Virus record (IMG/VR): IMGVR_UViG_3300047510_003123
Span: 1 to 49,241 of that record
DNA length: 49,241 nt
Reading direction: 5' to 3' (one strand)
DNA from: a virus
The position numbers were made by a program, and so were the translations under genes. Under the pieces are notes generated by a model. The model was not told the origin of the DNA. It did no database searches and saw only the letters and a list, made by a program, of their open reading frames with translations. Shown here one piece after another: positions 27,180-36,498 of this stretch (positions are counted from its first letter, which is position 1; each line of letters starts with the position of its first letter).

Positions 27180-27467
27180 TTATTTTAATTTCTTCAAGAC
27201 TGGTATATCCATACCTATTTTCTCTTTTGTCATTTGCTCATCTTGTACATACACTGTACCAATTTCATCTTCGTGAAACGATATTATAGTAACCGGTAAT
27301 TTACTTACAGGGTCAGATTCCATTATAAAACCAACTAATACTTTATCACCAACCTCTATTTTTCTTCCTGAAGAATATCTTTGATTTGGATTCTTCATGG
27401 CTTCTTCCTCAGTCAGAACTATTTTAGTATTGTTAATCTGAAATTGTAAAAATTCTTCGAGTTTCAT
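27180..27467 (-). CDS. Unrecognised 95-aa protein of the replication block
   Basis: A small, mainly beta-strand protein: after a helical start (KLEEFLQFQINNTKIVLTEE) the segment KIEVGDKVLVGFIMESDPVS (about 36-55) and following strands resemble an SH3/KOW-type barrel. No cysteine cluster or catalytic motif. It begins just after the SSB terminator and ends 6 bases before uvsX, so it probably shares uvsX's transcript. UvsY, the T4 recombination mediator, would be a tempting role, but the sequence is shorter and gives no support for it. Confidence 0.7.
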   Translation of the reverse strand: MKLEEFLQFQINNTKIVLTEEEAMKNPNQRYSSGRKIEVGDKVLVGFIMESDPVSKLPVTIISFHEDEIGTVYVQDEQMTKEKIGMDIPVLKKLK

Positions 27468-27473
27468 GTTTCT

Positions 27474-27511
27474 ATATTAAAAAAAAATTGTGGGTGGCAT
27501 TTACCACCCAC
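27474..27511 (-). terminator. Rho-independent terminator after the SSB gene
   Basis: Stem GTGGGTGG (27490-27497) pairs with CCACCCAC (27504-27511) around a 6-base loop, and on the minus strand is followed by AA and nine T. It lies 10 bases past the SSB stop. Stems of 8 GC-rich pairs in AT-rich DNA make this a strong call. Confidence 0.93.
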
Positions 27512-27521
27512 TTATTAAAAA

Positions 27522-28364
27522 TTAAAACGGTAAGTCTTCGTCTGGTTCAGATTCTGCCTGTGGGTCACTATATTTTTTACTACCACCAATCGATGTTTCT
27601 CCCTCGGTACTATCTCCGTAGATATATTTACCTAATTCTGAATCCCATCTTGGTGTCTCACCTCTAGCAATTGCTTCCAAATAGTCTACAGGTTTTTTAG
27701 AATACACATCGTTCCAAGTCAACTCATCTTTAACCCACTCAGAAGCCTGTTCTTTTTCAGAATGTACTGGAGTTGGGTCATCGTACATAATTGTTGATAC
27801 AGTTGTATATTCTTTACCTTTTGGAGTTTTAGATTTTGTTAATTCGATAATCAAATCTCTACCTTTTTCAGCATCTGTAATATCACCTTTAGCTCTCCAA
27901 ATAGGAATAATCTTATCGAGAATGCCCTCGTTTTTATAATTGTGTTTGAATCTCCAAAACTTAGGTCCGTCTTGTTCGTTGTCTCTATCTATTACCTTAA
28001 CAATATAGAATTTACGAGATTTGTATTGTTTTGCTAACTCTTTGTCAGATTCTTTACCTGTTGACATAAGTTCTTCATAAACTTCATTCAGAGGTGAACG
28101 TTCGTTGTCATTTTTTCCTGGGTCATAGAATTTTTGCCATTTACCTCCAACTTGGATTTCGTGGTACCAAGCTTCTTTAAATGGTGATGAACCATCTGGT
28201 GTAGGGAGAATTCTTATTCTCCTTTGTCCTGAACTTTCTTTATCACCCAAAATGAGAGCAAAATACTTTTTCATTCTTTCGTCTTGAGACATTTTTCCTT
28301 GGGCCCCGCCCCCTGAAATTTTCGATTTTTCGTACTGTGCCAATACGGCGTCTAATGTATTCAT
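27522..28364 (-). CDS. 32: Single-stranded DNA-binding protein, gp32-like
   Basis: 280 residues (T4 gp32: 301). Coats single-stranded DNA at the fork and interacts with the recombinase and helicase. The core has RRIRILPTPDGSSPFKEAWY (about 48-67), SRKFYIVKVIDRDN and KFWRFKHNYKNEG, matching the gp32-type OB fold. The protein ends ...EPDEDLPF, an acidic tip like the DDDIPF end of bacterial SSB. No Zn-binding His/Cys set as in T4 gp32 is visible. It is a single-gene unit: a Bacteroidota-type promoter lies in front and terminators sit on both sides, in keeping with the high amounts of SSB needed. Confidence 0.88.
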   Translation of the reverse strand: MNTLDAVLAQYEKSKISGGGAQGKMSQDERMKKYFALILGDKESSGQRRIRILPTPDGSSPFKEAWYHEIQVGGKWQKFYDPGKNDNERSPLNEVYEELMSTGKESDKELAKQYKSRKFYIVKVIDRDNEQDGPKFWRFKHNYKNEGILDKIIPIWRAKGDITDAEKGRDLIIELTKSKTPKGKEYTTVSTIMYDDPTPVHSEKEQASEWVKDELTWNDVYSKKPVDYLEAIARGETPRWDSELGKYIYGDSTEGETSIGGSKKYSDPQAESEPDEDLPF

Positions 28365-28382
28365 GTTATAAAATTTATATTA

Positions 28383-28414
28383 CAAATATAGTTCAAATAA
28401 ACAACTTTGTCAAA
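28383..28414 (-). promoter_or_regulatory. Bacteroidota-type promoter for the SSB gene
   Basis: On the minus strand TTTG (28414-28411) is followed after exactly 20 nt by TATATTTG (28390-28383). This matches the -33 TTTG and -7 TAnnTTTG boxes with 19-21 nt spacing known for the primary sigma factor of Bacteroidota. The downstream box ends 19 nt before the ATG. Confidence 0.85.
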
Positions 28415-28415
28415 T

Positions 28416-28438
28416 TAAAAAGGTCCCGTAAGGGACCT
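28416..28438 (-). terminator. Rho-independent terminator after the 206-aa gene
   Basis: Stem AGGTCCC (28421-28427), tetraloop, GGGACCT (28432-28438); on the minus strand a run of T follows. It begins 5 bases past the stop of the 206-aa gene and ends just before the SSB promoter, separating the two units. Confidence 0.9.
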
Positions 28439-28442
28439 CTCA

Positions 28443-29063
28443 TTAATATTCTGGGTTGAAGTGTGGTTGGAAACTATCTTTCATTTCCTTATCACTAACA
28501 TCAGTTATTTGGTCAGAAGTCAAAACATAATCATGTTTTCCCGTCTTTTCCATTTCTTCCTTTTTATCTTCGAAGAAGTCTGAAAGTTTTTGATTAAATG
28601 GATACGAATCATAAGTTCTTAATTCCAATTTTTCTTCAGGTGTCTTTTCTCTGTATTTTTCTATTTTACCTTCTAAAGAATTCAGTTTATTTAACACAGC
28701 ATCCATCTGAGAAAGTTTTTGCTCTAAATTAGAAACTTGAGAAAATAATGAGTTAAAATACTCCTCTTGTTTTCTTTCTATGTTCTCTTGAGATTTTACT
28801 AAATCTGTTACTTCCAATTCTTCTTTACCAGTATCTTCTTCTGAAGTTCCTTGGTCATCTATTTTTTCAACATCAGTATCAGTTTCTACATCAATCTTTT
28901 CGGGTTGTGTATCCATTGCAGTTTCCTCGGGTTGAGGAGCATCCTCTGGCGTAGGTGGTGGAGCTGGAGGTAGAGCTTCAGGTGCTCCGGCCTGTTCATT
29001 TATATACTTGTTAATAAAATGATACCTCTCAATTTCACTTAAAATTTTTTTATCTATACCCAT
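28443..29063 (-). CDS. Acidic Pro-rich protein with coiled coil, unknown role
   Basis: 206 residues. The N-terminus ILSEIERYHFINKYINEQ is helical. Residues ~25-85 are a low-complexity acidic, Pro-rich stretch (APPPTPEDAPQPEETA and DVETDTD-like sequence), then a heptad coiled coil (about 90-135, SQVSNLEQKLSQMDAVLNKL) and a charged C-terminus. Such architecture is seen in scaffolding or assembly proteins, but no family is recognised. It lies after the giant hub gene and a 74-aa gene and is closed by its own terminator, so it belongs to the structural unit rather than the replication unit. Confidence 0.72.
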   Translation of the reverse strand: MGIDKKILSEIERYHFINKYINEQAGAPEALPPAPPPTPEDAPQPEETAMDTQPEKIDVETDTDVEKIDDQGTSEEDTGKEELEVTDLVKSQENIERKQEEYFNSLFSQVSNLEQKLSQMDAVLNKLNSLEGKIEKYREKTPEEKLELRTYDSYPFNQKLSDFFEDKKEEMEKTGKHDYVLTSDQITDVSDKEMKDSFQPHFNPEY

Positions 29064-29065
29064 TT

Positions 29066-29290
29066 TTAGCCATTTAATAATTGTTTTATTCCACCTACTG
29101 TTTCTACTTTTACTTTTCTATTTGCAAAAACTTGGTGCCCTGCTCTTTCGATTAATCCATCTCTTTCTCTCACAACGTAACATTCTCCTGTATCCAAATC
29201 ACAAACTTCTTTGGAGCCATCTCCATTATCTGATTCACTAAATCTTACTTTTTTTCCTAAATAGTTGTTCAAGATATTATTAATACTCAT
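29066..29290 (-). CDS. Unrecognised 74-aa protein
   Basis: Starts at the ATG at 29290 (MSINNILNNYLGKKVRFSES). A frame extending to 29440 overlaps the hub gene by 98 bases and encodes an unlikely leader, so it is rejected. The product has a short helical start, then a beta-rich part with DGSKEVCDLDTGECYVVRE and a closing GGIKQLLNG. The two Cys are 8 residues apart. No family is known to me. A TATTTAT element lies 14 nt upstream, and a 2-base gap separates it from the 206-aa gene, so the two are probably co-transcribed. Confidence 0.7.
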   Translation of the reverse strand: MSINNILNNYLGKKVRFSESDNGDGSKEVCDLDTGECYVVRERDGLIERAGHQVFANRKVKVETVGGIKQLLNG

Positions 29291-29303
29291 AAAATCTTTT
29301 CTT

Positions 29304-29310
29304 ATAAATA
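29304..29310 (-). promoter_or_regulatory. TATTTAT element before the 74-aa gene
   Basis: Coding strand CATATATTTATAAG, 14 nt before the ATG. Further up (29332-29338) the opposite orientation ATAAATA occurs on the coding strand (CATAAATA), the form of the T4 late box; which of the two, if any, works is unknown. Confidence 0.4.
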
Positions 29311-29342
29311 TATGCAAAAGAACAAATTGTTTATTTATGTTT

Positions 29343-32300
29343 CTAAGGTAGGAAAGTAAAATCCGTTGTTGACTGAGCTTCTCCACCCGTAGTAACAACT
29401 TTAATTTTCCCTCCAGATTTATATTGAGGAACAAATACAATTTTTGTTTGTGTATTTTCGTTTATTGTTGTACCTGACCCATTTAAATAAACCATAGTTT
29501 TACCGATTAAATTAGTACCTGAAAGTGTAATTGGTACAATTTCTGTTGAGCCTGTTGGATTAAAGTTAATTATCGTTGGTTTTTCACAAGTTTCCTTGGT
29601 GTCGTCTTGAGTATTCAAATTGTTTTGTGGGTTGGTTCCTGTACTTGTGTTTGCGGTTGTTATTGTTCCATCAACAATTTTGTTGATTTCTTCTGTGGTC
29701 ATTTGTGATATATTCAAATTGGTTATTGTTGCCAACTTATTCATATCATTCAAAGCTTCTTTCATTCTATCAGAATCAATTTTGACTGAAGATGTATTAC
29801 TCGAAAGTAATGTATTGTATGTGTTTACAGAAGTTCCTGATGGGTTAAAGAAACAATAAAAATACTTATTCAATCCTTCCTGAACTATTCTTTTTTTATT
29901 TTTTTCCATTCGAGAATTTAAAAAATCAAAATATCTGAAAGTAGAATCAAAGTTTGCAAATGGTACTGTATTATCAGCCACATCAACACAACAATAGGTT
30001 TTATCAAAGAAAGATTTATAATTTGATTTGTAATCGTTTGTCAAATTAATTTTATTACAATAGTTGTTGTTGTACCCAACTATCTGCCCGTTGTCAATTT
30101 GAGATGAAATATAACTATAAACATAGAAAGCTCTTTGTAATATTGGGTCAACTGAGCCCGTCCTTTCTGTCAATACAGAATTGATGACTTTAATCATTTC
30201 TTCCTTGGTAATTTTTGTCACGACAGTCGGAATGTTTACAAATCCGTCTTGTAAATAAAGTTGATTTACAGTCAAGTCACATGCACCCAAAGTAGAAGAA
30301 GTGTTATTGTTATTCGAAGAATTATTTGTTGCGGTTTGATTATTCGTCGTAGATATTGGTGGTGTTTTTTGTACTTTATTTCTAATTACTGTTTCAATTC
30401 TTGTCAATAAATTTTGATTTATACTTTGTAGATACTTGTCTATTTGTGGTAAATCAAATATACCTTGCCTAACTCCTGTAAATTGTGTTTGGAATACACC
30501 AGGACTTATAGTGTGTTCAACATCTGTTATGAGATATGGTCCGTAGAACATAGGGACATTTCTCAAATTGAAATACATTGCAGGTTGTATCATAGCATTA
30601 CCCAGTGACTCAACAGTGCAAGGATAGGTTCTTTGTAGATAGAAATTGTAGAGACTTGTGTTTTGAGTTGCTGTTTGAGTACCTGAGTTAATATTAATTG
30701 TGTTTAACGTTTGTTGTACAGATTCTGATGTTGCCTTACCATTATCTTGTCCAACTTGGAATGAATAAAAGACGTTTTGATTTTTAATTCCGATGTCTAC
30801 ATTGAATCCGACACATCTGTTAGATTTTGCATAATCAGCTTCTGACTTATTCGACAAATTTTCTCTAAGTGGAACTTGTGGAGGTATTCCAAAATCAAAA
30901 CCATCGTTTCTATATCTAAAATATTTGTTTTTTGGTAATGCCGGATAATTTGATGGTTTACCAACAAAGAACCCTACTAGTTTTGGAGAACTTTCTCTGT
31001 AATCAACATTTAAAAATGTTCCCCAAAGATTATTCGCAAAATCTAGACTTCCTTCTGGTTTCCTAGTGGTGACTCCATCAACATCTTGGACATTGTAAAA
31101 ATTAACATAGGCGGGAAGATTCATCACGTTGAACTTATTTTTCAACATCAGTGATGTTATTAAATCTTGTACAGTCTTATTATCATTTTCTTTTGCTGAT
31201 GTAAGCATTGTTTTTAAATCGAAAATATCAACAAGTAGTATATCTCCTATGTTTCTCGAAGCTCTATCTAAAAATAGAATATCTTCAAAAAGAGTTTTAG
31301 TTTCAAAATCGTACCCGGCAACCCATTTATCGTTCAAACTTTTGAACATTTCATAAAAATTAATTTTAGATTGTTGTCCATCGATTATACTTGGTTTTAC
31401 CGTTTCACTTACTTGGCTTTGATTTGGTAATTTTTTTCTTATTAAATTTAAAACCCCATCAATAAATAAATCTTGTATACCTTTACATGCCGCAAAATAT
31501 TCTTCTAATTGTCTTTTAACCCCTAAAACTGTACTAGACTTTTGAAGTTTTTGTGTTGCGTAAATTTTAATAAGTGGAGAAAGAAGCTGAATATTTTCAA
31601 CTGTGAATTTTATATTATTGTCAATAAAGAAATCAGTAATGAATGAACCATTATCTTTGTATACCAATTGAGGTATTGTAGAAAATCCTACTTCTAATTC
31701 CAATTCGAGCCACTCTTTCGGGTAATTTGTTTTAGATTGTTGTAAAGTCGTTGTTCCTCCTTGAGAGGGTAAACTACCTTCTACATATGGTTCAAATTTT
31801 ATCGGGTCAATAAATGTCTGACCTAATCCTTGAGGGTATAAGTAAGAATCAAAAATTCTTTTGTTATAGTTCGTTGGATTACCATATCTAAAAATAACAT
31901 CATACTCTAAAAATGATGCTAATTTGCTCTGAATGTTTTCATACTGAGTATTGATTGTATTAAGAAAATATGTTTGATTTGGAACGTTGGAAGTGTTAAA
32001 AGGTACTTTCATCATGTTACTGAAGAACGCTTGAAAGTTTCTATATATTGAATTATTGTCAACCCCATTTGAGTCTAAACCATAAAGTTGAAATCCTGTA
32101 GTAAGGTCAGTTGCGGGTTTCGAAAAATTCAAGAACTCTGTTTCGAAAGTATCCAAAATCTTTTTTTCGAACACAGAAAATATATCATCAATTTTCATGT
32201 AGTTTTCTACCTCAGAAAATCTGAAAGGCGATAATTCTCCAGGTTCCATTTTGAACACATTAATGTATTCATCATACTTTGGTTTTTTTATTTTTTCGAA

Positions 32301-35300
32301 ATCAAAATATCCGAAATTAGGTGCCGCCCAAAATAGTCTGACTGAACCGTTAAACACGCTAGGATTTCCAGCAAATGCGTATCCTTGAGTTAGTGTATTT
32401 CCATTGACAAGAGCTTGTTCTGACTCATTAACGTATGTACCGAATGACGGCATCACATACATTTCTTGTATTGATTTGGTTTCTGTTTTACAATCTAATG
32501 TGGTCGATGAAAACTCGATATTTGCCGGAATTAAAACTGACCAAGTTTTCACATTGAATGAATTACTACCGTTTTGCACATTAGATATATTAGAGGTGGG
32601 GAAGTTATAAACGTTCATACCTCTATTCACAGCACTTTGGATTTCATCATCAGTATAGTCCTTGAATAAATCATACCCGTTATAGAATACATTAAAGTCA
32701 TTTATTGTTTTGGGATAAAATCCCACTTCTATATTATTAATTTGACTATATCCTGATTGTAATTGAATTTTTTGTTCTTGACCATTTTTTACATAACTAT
32801 AAGTTTTGGCAACATTTCTAGTTATTGGGTCATATTGGTCAACAAAGTTGAAACTACTCCAAACATCAGATAAGATGTCTCCACCTGTTTGTTTGAATGT
32901 TTTATATCGGTGCCAAATTGAACCCATTTTTAAAATCCATGCATAAGGAAGTTTGTGTATTGCACCATATTTTTTTAGTGATGCAAACATGTAATTCAAA
33001 TCGTCAATTGGATTTTGTAAACCTATTTCTATATCAGCGGTGGTTGTCACCGTTGATGTTGATTTAAGTTTCTCTCTAAGACTTATTAGTGGTAATGAAT
33101 TCAAGAAAAGGTAAGCCGCCGCTTTAAATGGGTTTTGTGATGACCTTCTCAAATTATCAACCCCTTTGGATATTGAATTTATAAAGAAGGGGGTATTCAA
33201 CATTGATGTTGTTGTCACAATGGGTAATTGTCTTTGTCCTGCAGCAGTTCTTGCTGGCGAGTCTGTAAAAGTATATCCTACTGTTGGAGGAAAGTCTGAA
33301 GGGAAAGTTGAGTTATAAAACTCATTTATCAACAAAGAATTTGTTACTATTTTGTTCGGATTATTAGAATACAAATAACAAAAATTTGTGACAGGTCTTT
33401 TTACATTATAATTGTCCAAATCGTTAAAATTCGAAATGACATTTCTTTGTTCAAAAACTTCTAATACAGCATTAGTATTATATCTTTTATTTGCTTTGTT
33501 TTGGTCATACCCCACCAAATTTGTTTCACACCATGTATCGTTGATAAACGGATAAGTGTCCATGATATTTGGTTCCGTATCTATTTCGATTACTGAACGT
33601 AATTGTTCGTTTGTATTTGGTAGGTTTTTTTGTGGCTCAGGTCCTAACTCACTCACTTCGAGTATTGAGAAAGATTTGTCAGTAAGTGTCCTAAGATAAG
33701 GAGTGACAAAAAAATCTCTTATAAAATCTTGCCAAGACCTACCTGTACCTTGGTTAGAAAACCCTTTCAAAAGATTCAAATAATTATTGGCAGTAATGTC
33801 ATAATTCTTCAATTTATAATTTAAGTATGGAGTACTTACCCCCAAACTTAATTCTATGTTTTGACTTTCTAAGTCTTGTAAAAGAGTTGTCAGATATGTT
33901 TTTCTGTTCTCGGGTGTTCTACCTAATCCAGTATAATAAGCCGTAACAAATTGTCTCTCCCAAATTTCATAGAAAAATTTGAGTTCATCTTTATTTCTAT
34001 ATGCAATATCTAACTGAGGATATTCTATTGCGTTAATATTAATTAAATTTGTTTGTTCTGATGTGTCTAATGGTGGTTGAGAAACCGGTATATCAAACTT
34101 TTGAGTAAGTCCCTTACAATATTCCTCAACAAACTCAACCTCAGGCCATTTGTCATACTCATCCGCCTTTGTCAACCCAACAACTGATGGGTCAGCTAAA
34201 TAGGTTAATTGAAATCTACCTTCAACATCTTTGTTTGTTTCAACAAAAAATTGTGGCCACGGATAAACAAGTTCTTTAGCATCATCCAATGGTGTACTAT
34301 CAATAGTACTTATCTGAACTTCATCACCTTTTAAATCTGAACTTTTTACTGAAAATTGATTAGTGTAAACACTTTTCCTTATCGGGTCGTTTCTCAAAGA
34401 CCATGCTTTAGTATGAACATCGTCAAGTAATCTCAAAAATCCCTCGGTAGTTGCCATTATAATTCCAACAATATTTCTTATTGAAGGTCTAAAACCAATA
34501 CCTTGTTTAGGGTCTTCTATTTTTTTGGAAAGTTCTGTAGTTATTAGAGATTCATAATCCGCCTGTTTTCTATTGGCACTAGTTTCCATTACTTGTAGTT
34601 TTTGTAAAAAACCATCAAAATCGAAAACTGGTCCGAATATTATAGATTCTTTACCACTAGAGTCGACTTGTTTGTATCCTGTAAATAGATTTTTTCTTTG
34701 TTGTTTATAATTCTCTACTTCAGGTGAGTCTACTGACTGCGCAAATATCCCTTTCTCTTGAGCACTTTTTAGTAAGTCTACCGTTGCAGTATCAAAATTA
34801 CTAATCACGATAGTATCAAATTTTATCGGATTAATAATTGGGAACTTTCCTCTTTTACCTAATGTACCAGCATTTGCCAAAGTTTCTGTATATTCACCTA
34901 TAATTCTTTTTAATTCCTCAAGAGCGGTATTTTTTTCAGTGACATTGAAACTATTTTCTTTGAATGTGTATACCCTACCTCCGTTTTTCAAAATAATTGG
35001 GACAGGGTCGACCCATTGGATAAACCAAGAATCGTTTGCCAACAAAACTTGGTCGGCATATTTTTTCAAATTTCCTTTATAATCTCTACAATCTGTTAAA
35101 GGTTGGACATCAGCCTCTGTAAAAGATTCTAATATTCTAGTTTCAAAAGTTTGTATAATGTCAATTAATTGGTAGAACGTTATTTCAGGAAAATCTTTTG
35201 GTAATAATTTTTTTGCTTTGTATTCACTGTAAACCTCAACAATTTTCTCATAACCTTTTTCTGTCACTAATGAACTAACGACTTGATTATTGTTTGTATT

Positions 35301-36185
35301 GAGTGGTTGTGGTGCGTTATTACCTGTGGCGATAGCCGCATTTTGTACGTTTTCTGTCGGGTTCGAACTTCTTGTAATGTTATATATAGTTGAGTACATG
35401 TGAGGTGCCGCAAGCAAATGTTGCATTTGTACCTCATTCAATATTCCAAATTTAAATCCTTGGAATTCCAAATTGACTTGATAGTTCCCACTGAATGTGT
35501 TGAACCTTGCATTGAAACTTTTAAGATTTAGTTGGTACCTAATTGCCTTACCAAAATATCCTTTTAATGTTAAGTAGAAAGGAGGGTATGGCATATTGAA
35601 AAATGCCGCATAAGGCGATTGGTCTCCCAAAGAAAATAATGCCTTTCCTTGTACATCTTCCATTGTTATTGAAACAGTGGGTATGAACGAGCTCGTTATT
35701 TTTACCAAGATACTTGTTATACCTAACAGTCCATTATCAACACTACCATCTATTCCGTTGGATTTGATTCCCGATTTATTGTACGACTCTTTTCGATTTG
35801 GTGATTGAATTAGGGTTTCTGTCTTTTGATTAGCACCCATTCCGTATTTACCATTAGGGTCTTTCGAGGTAGTATCTTTACCTGTCAATTCATCATAATA
35901 TGTTGTGGCAAAGTAGTCTTTTTTGTTTGGCCCTAAAAAATTAATTTTTGCAATGGAAATTGTTCTACTTGTATCTTGTGGACTTCCTCCGACAGCAAGT
36001 TTTGTTCTTGGTAAGACCTCTGCTTCCAAGTTTGCATACATAACCAAATTCTCATGGTCGACTAATCTTTCTTTAATATTACCTTGATAATCAATGGTTT
36101 TATTTGGGTCAACGATGATGATATTATCATAATCAAATTCAACCAAAATATTTCCAGAATTATCAGGTTGTAAATTACCTACCAT
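29343..36185 (-). CDS. Giant baseplate hub protein with C-terminal IPT/TIG domain
   Basis: 2280 residues. The N-terminal ~250 residues contain LYFGK-type strands with PPFYLTLKGYFGKAIRYQL and SFNARFNTFSGNYQVNLEFQ, typical of hub/spike base proteins of contractile tails. Near residues 1850-1950, NVPMFYGPYLITDVEHTISP and FQTQFTGVRQGIFDLP resemble the last domain of gp27/VgrG-type hub proteins. Residues ~1968-2095 are a separate, mostly helical domain that could be a degenerate muralytic (glucosaminidase-like) unit, low certainty. The last ~80 residues form an IPT/TIG sandwich (CEKPTIINFNPTGSTEI to TDFTFLP). It overlaps gp53 by 11 bases. Hub identity is inferred from motif style and synteny. Confidence 0.75.
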   Translation of the reverse strand: MVGNLQPDNSGNILVEFDYDNIIIVDPNKTIDYQGNIKERLVDHENLVMYANLEAEVLPRTKLAVGGSPQDTSRTISIAKINFLGPNKKDYFATTYYDELTGKDTTSKDPNGKYGMGANQKTETLIQSPNRKESYNKSGIKSNGIDGSVDNGLLGITSILVKITSSFIPTVSITMEDVQGKALFSLGDQSPYAAFFNMPYPPFYLTLKGYFGKAIRYQLNLKSFNARFNTFSGNYQVNLEFQGFKFGILNEVQMQHLLAAPHMYSTIYNITRSSNPTENVQNAAIATGNNAPQPLNTNNNQVVSSLVTEKGYEKIVEVYSEYKAKKLLPKDFPEITFYQLIDIIQTFETRILESFTEADVQPLTDCRDYKGNLKKYADQVLLANDSWFIQWVDPVPIILKNGGRVYTFKENSFNVTEKNTALEELKRIIGEYTETLANAGTLGKRGKFPIINPIKFDTIVISNFDTATVDLLKSAQEKGIFAQSVDSPEVENYKQQRKNLFTGYKQVDSSGKESIIFGPVFDFDGFLQKLQVMETSANRKQADYESLITTELSKKIEDPKQGIGFRPSIRNIVGIIMATTEGFLRLLDDVHTKAWSLRNDPIRKSVYTNQFSVKSSDLKGDEVQISTIDSTPLDDAKELVYPWPQFFVETNKDVEGRFQLTYLADPSVVGLTKADEYDKWPEVEFVEEYCKGLTQKFDIPVSQPPLDTSEQTNLININAIEYPQLDIAYRNKDELKFFYEIWERQFVTAYYTGLGRTPENRKTYLTTLLQDLESQNIELSLGVSTPYLNYKLKNYDITANNYLNLLKGFSNQGTGRSWQDFIRDFFVTPYLRTLTDKSFSILEVSELGPEPQKNLPNTNEQLRSVIEIDTEPNIMDTYPFINDTWCETNLVGYDQNKANKRYNTNAVLEVFEQRNVISNFNDLDNYNVKRPVTNFCYLYSNNPNKIVTNSLLINEFYNSTFPSDFPPTVGYTFTDSPARTAAGQRQLPIVTTTSMLNTPFFINSISKGVDNLRRSSQNPFKAAAYLFLNSLPLISLREKLKSTSTVTTTADIEIGLQNPIDDLNYMFASLKKYGAIHKLPYAWILKMGSIWHRYKTFKQTGGDILSDVWSSFNFVDQYDPITRNVAKTYSYVKNGQEQKIQLQSGYSQINNIEVGFYPKTINDFNVFYNGYDLFKDYTDDEIQSAVNRGMNVYNFPTSNISNVQNGSNSFNVKTWSVLIPANIEFSSTTLDCKTETKSIQEMYVMPSFGTYVNESEQALVNGNTLTQGYAFAGNPSVFNGSVRLFWAAPNFGYFDFEKIKKPKYDEYINVFKMEPGELSPFRFSEVENYMKIDDIFSVFEKKILDTFETEFLNFSKPATDLTTGFQLYGLDSNGVDNNSIYRNFQAFFSNMMKVPFNTSNVPNQTYFLNTINTQYENIQSKLASFLEYDVIFRYGNPTNYNKRIFDSYLYPQGLGQTFIDPIKFEPYVEGSLPSQGGTTTLQQSKTNYPKEWLELELEVGFSTIPQLVYKDNGSFITDFFIDNNIKFTVENIQLLSPLIKIYATQKLQKSSTVLGVKRQLEEYFAACKGIQDLFIDGVLNLIRKKLPNQSQVSETVKPSIIDGQQSKINFYEMFKSLNDKWVAGYDFETKTLFEDILFLDRASRNIGDILLVDIFDLKTMLTSAKENDNKTVQDLITSLMLKNKFNVMNLPAYVNFYNVQDVDGVTTRKPEGSLDFANNLWGTFLNVDYRESSPKLVGFFVGKPSNYPALPKNKYFRYRNDGFDFGIPPQVPLRENLSNKSEADYAKSNRCVGFNVDIGIKNQNVFYSFQVGQDNGKATSESVQQTLNTININSGTQTATQNTSLYNFYLQRTYPCTVESLGNAMIQPAMYFNLRNVPMFYGPYLITDVEHTISPGVFQTQFTGVRQGIFDLPQIDKYLQSINQNLLTRIETVIRNKVQKTPPISTTNNQTATNNSSNNNNTSSTLGACDLTVNQLYLQDGFVNIPTVVTKITKEEMIKVINSVLTERTGSVDPILQRAFYVYSYISSQIDNGQIVGYNNNYCNKINLTNDYKSNYKSFFDKTYCCVDVADNTVPFANFDSTFRYFDFLNSRMEKNKKRIVQEGLNKYFYCFFNPSGTSVNTYNTLLSSNTSSVKIDSDRMKEALNDMNKLATITNLNISQMTTEEINKIVDGTITTANTSTGTNPQNNLNTQDDTKETCEKPTIINFNPTGSTEIVPITLSGTNLIGKTMVYLNGSGTTINENTQTKIVFVPQYKSGGKIKVVTTGGEAQSTTDFTFLP

Positions 36186-36498
36186 AATAATAAAAATAAT
36201 TTTCTAACGCACCTTTATATTCTTGTAAGGATGCTACTAAAGGATATGGAATTGTCAATATAGCCCCGTCATATATATTTGTTTCCAATCCACCAAACTC
36301 AGGATTTGCTTGTAATATTAACCAACCAAAATACGGTGTCCCGTAAAATTCCTGTGAAACTTTATCAAGCCTACTTCTAGCAACTTTATATATATAACTT
36401 TTGTCCGAAGTCTTTCTAGGAAGAAAAACAAAAGGTACTACGGTTTGTTGTCCGTTTATCAAAAATTCATCATATCTATTGTAATATCCGAATGCCAT
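36175..36498 (-). CDS. 53: Baseplate wedge protein gp53-like with LysM-type fold
   Basis: 107 residues. YKVARSRLDKVSQEFYGTPY, FGWLILQANPEFGG, then a DGAILTIPYPLVASL segment give the LysM-like pattern of gp53 (T4: 196 aa, longer): R-D-ls--fYG-P-yWW-il-aN----p--i--G--l-iP. In T4, gp53 clamps the inner baseplate ring. The ATG forms TAATG with the stop of the 1657-aa gene, and the stop overlaps the hub gene start, so the three are translated as a coupled set. Clear motif agreement. Confidence 0.88.
   Translation of the reverse strand: MAFGYYNRYDEFLINGQQTVVPFVFLPRKTSDKSYIYKVARSRLDKVSQEFYGTPYFGWLILQANPEFGGLETNIYDGAILTIPYPLVASLQEYKGALENYFYYYGR

Noticed and set aside
29291-29440. N-terminal extension of the 74-aa gene
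   Set aside because: It lies in the end of the hub gene in another frame and encodes a Leu/Lys-rich leader without support; ATG at 29290 gives a compact protein with a normal gap.
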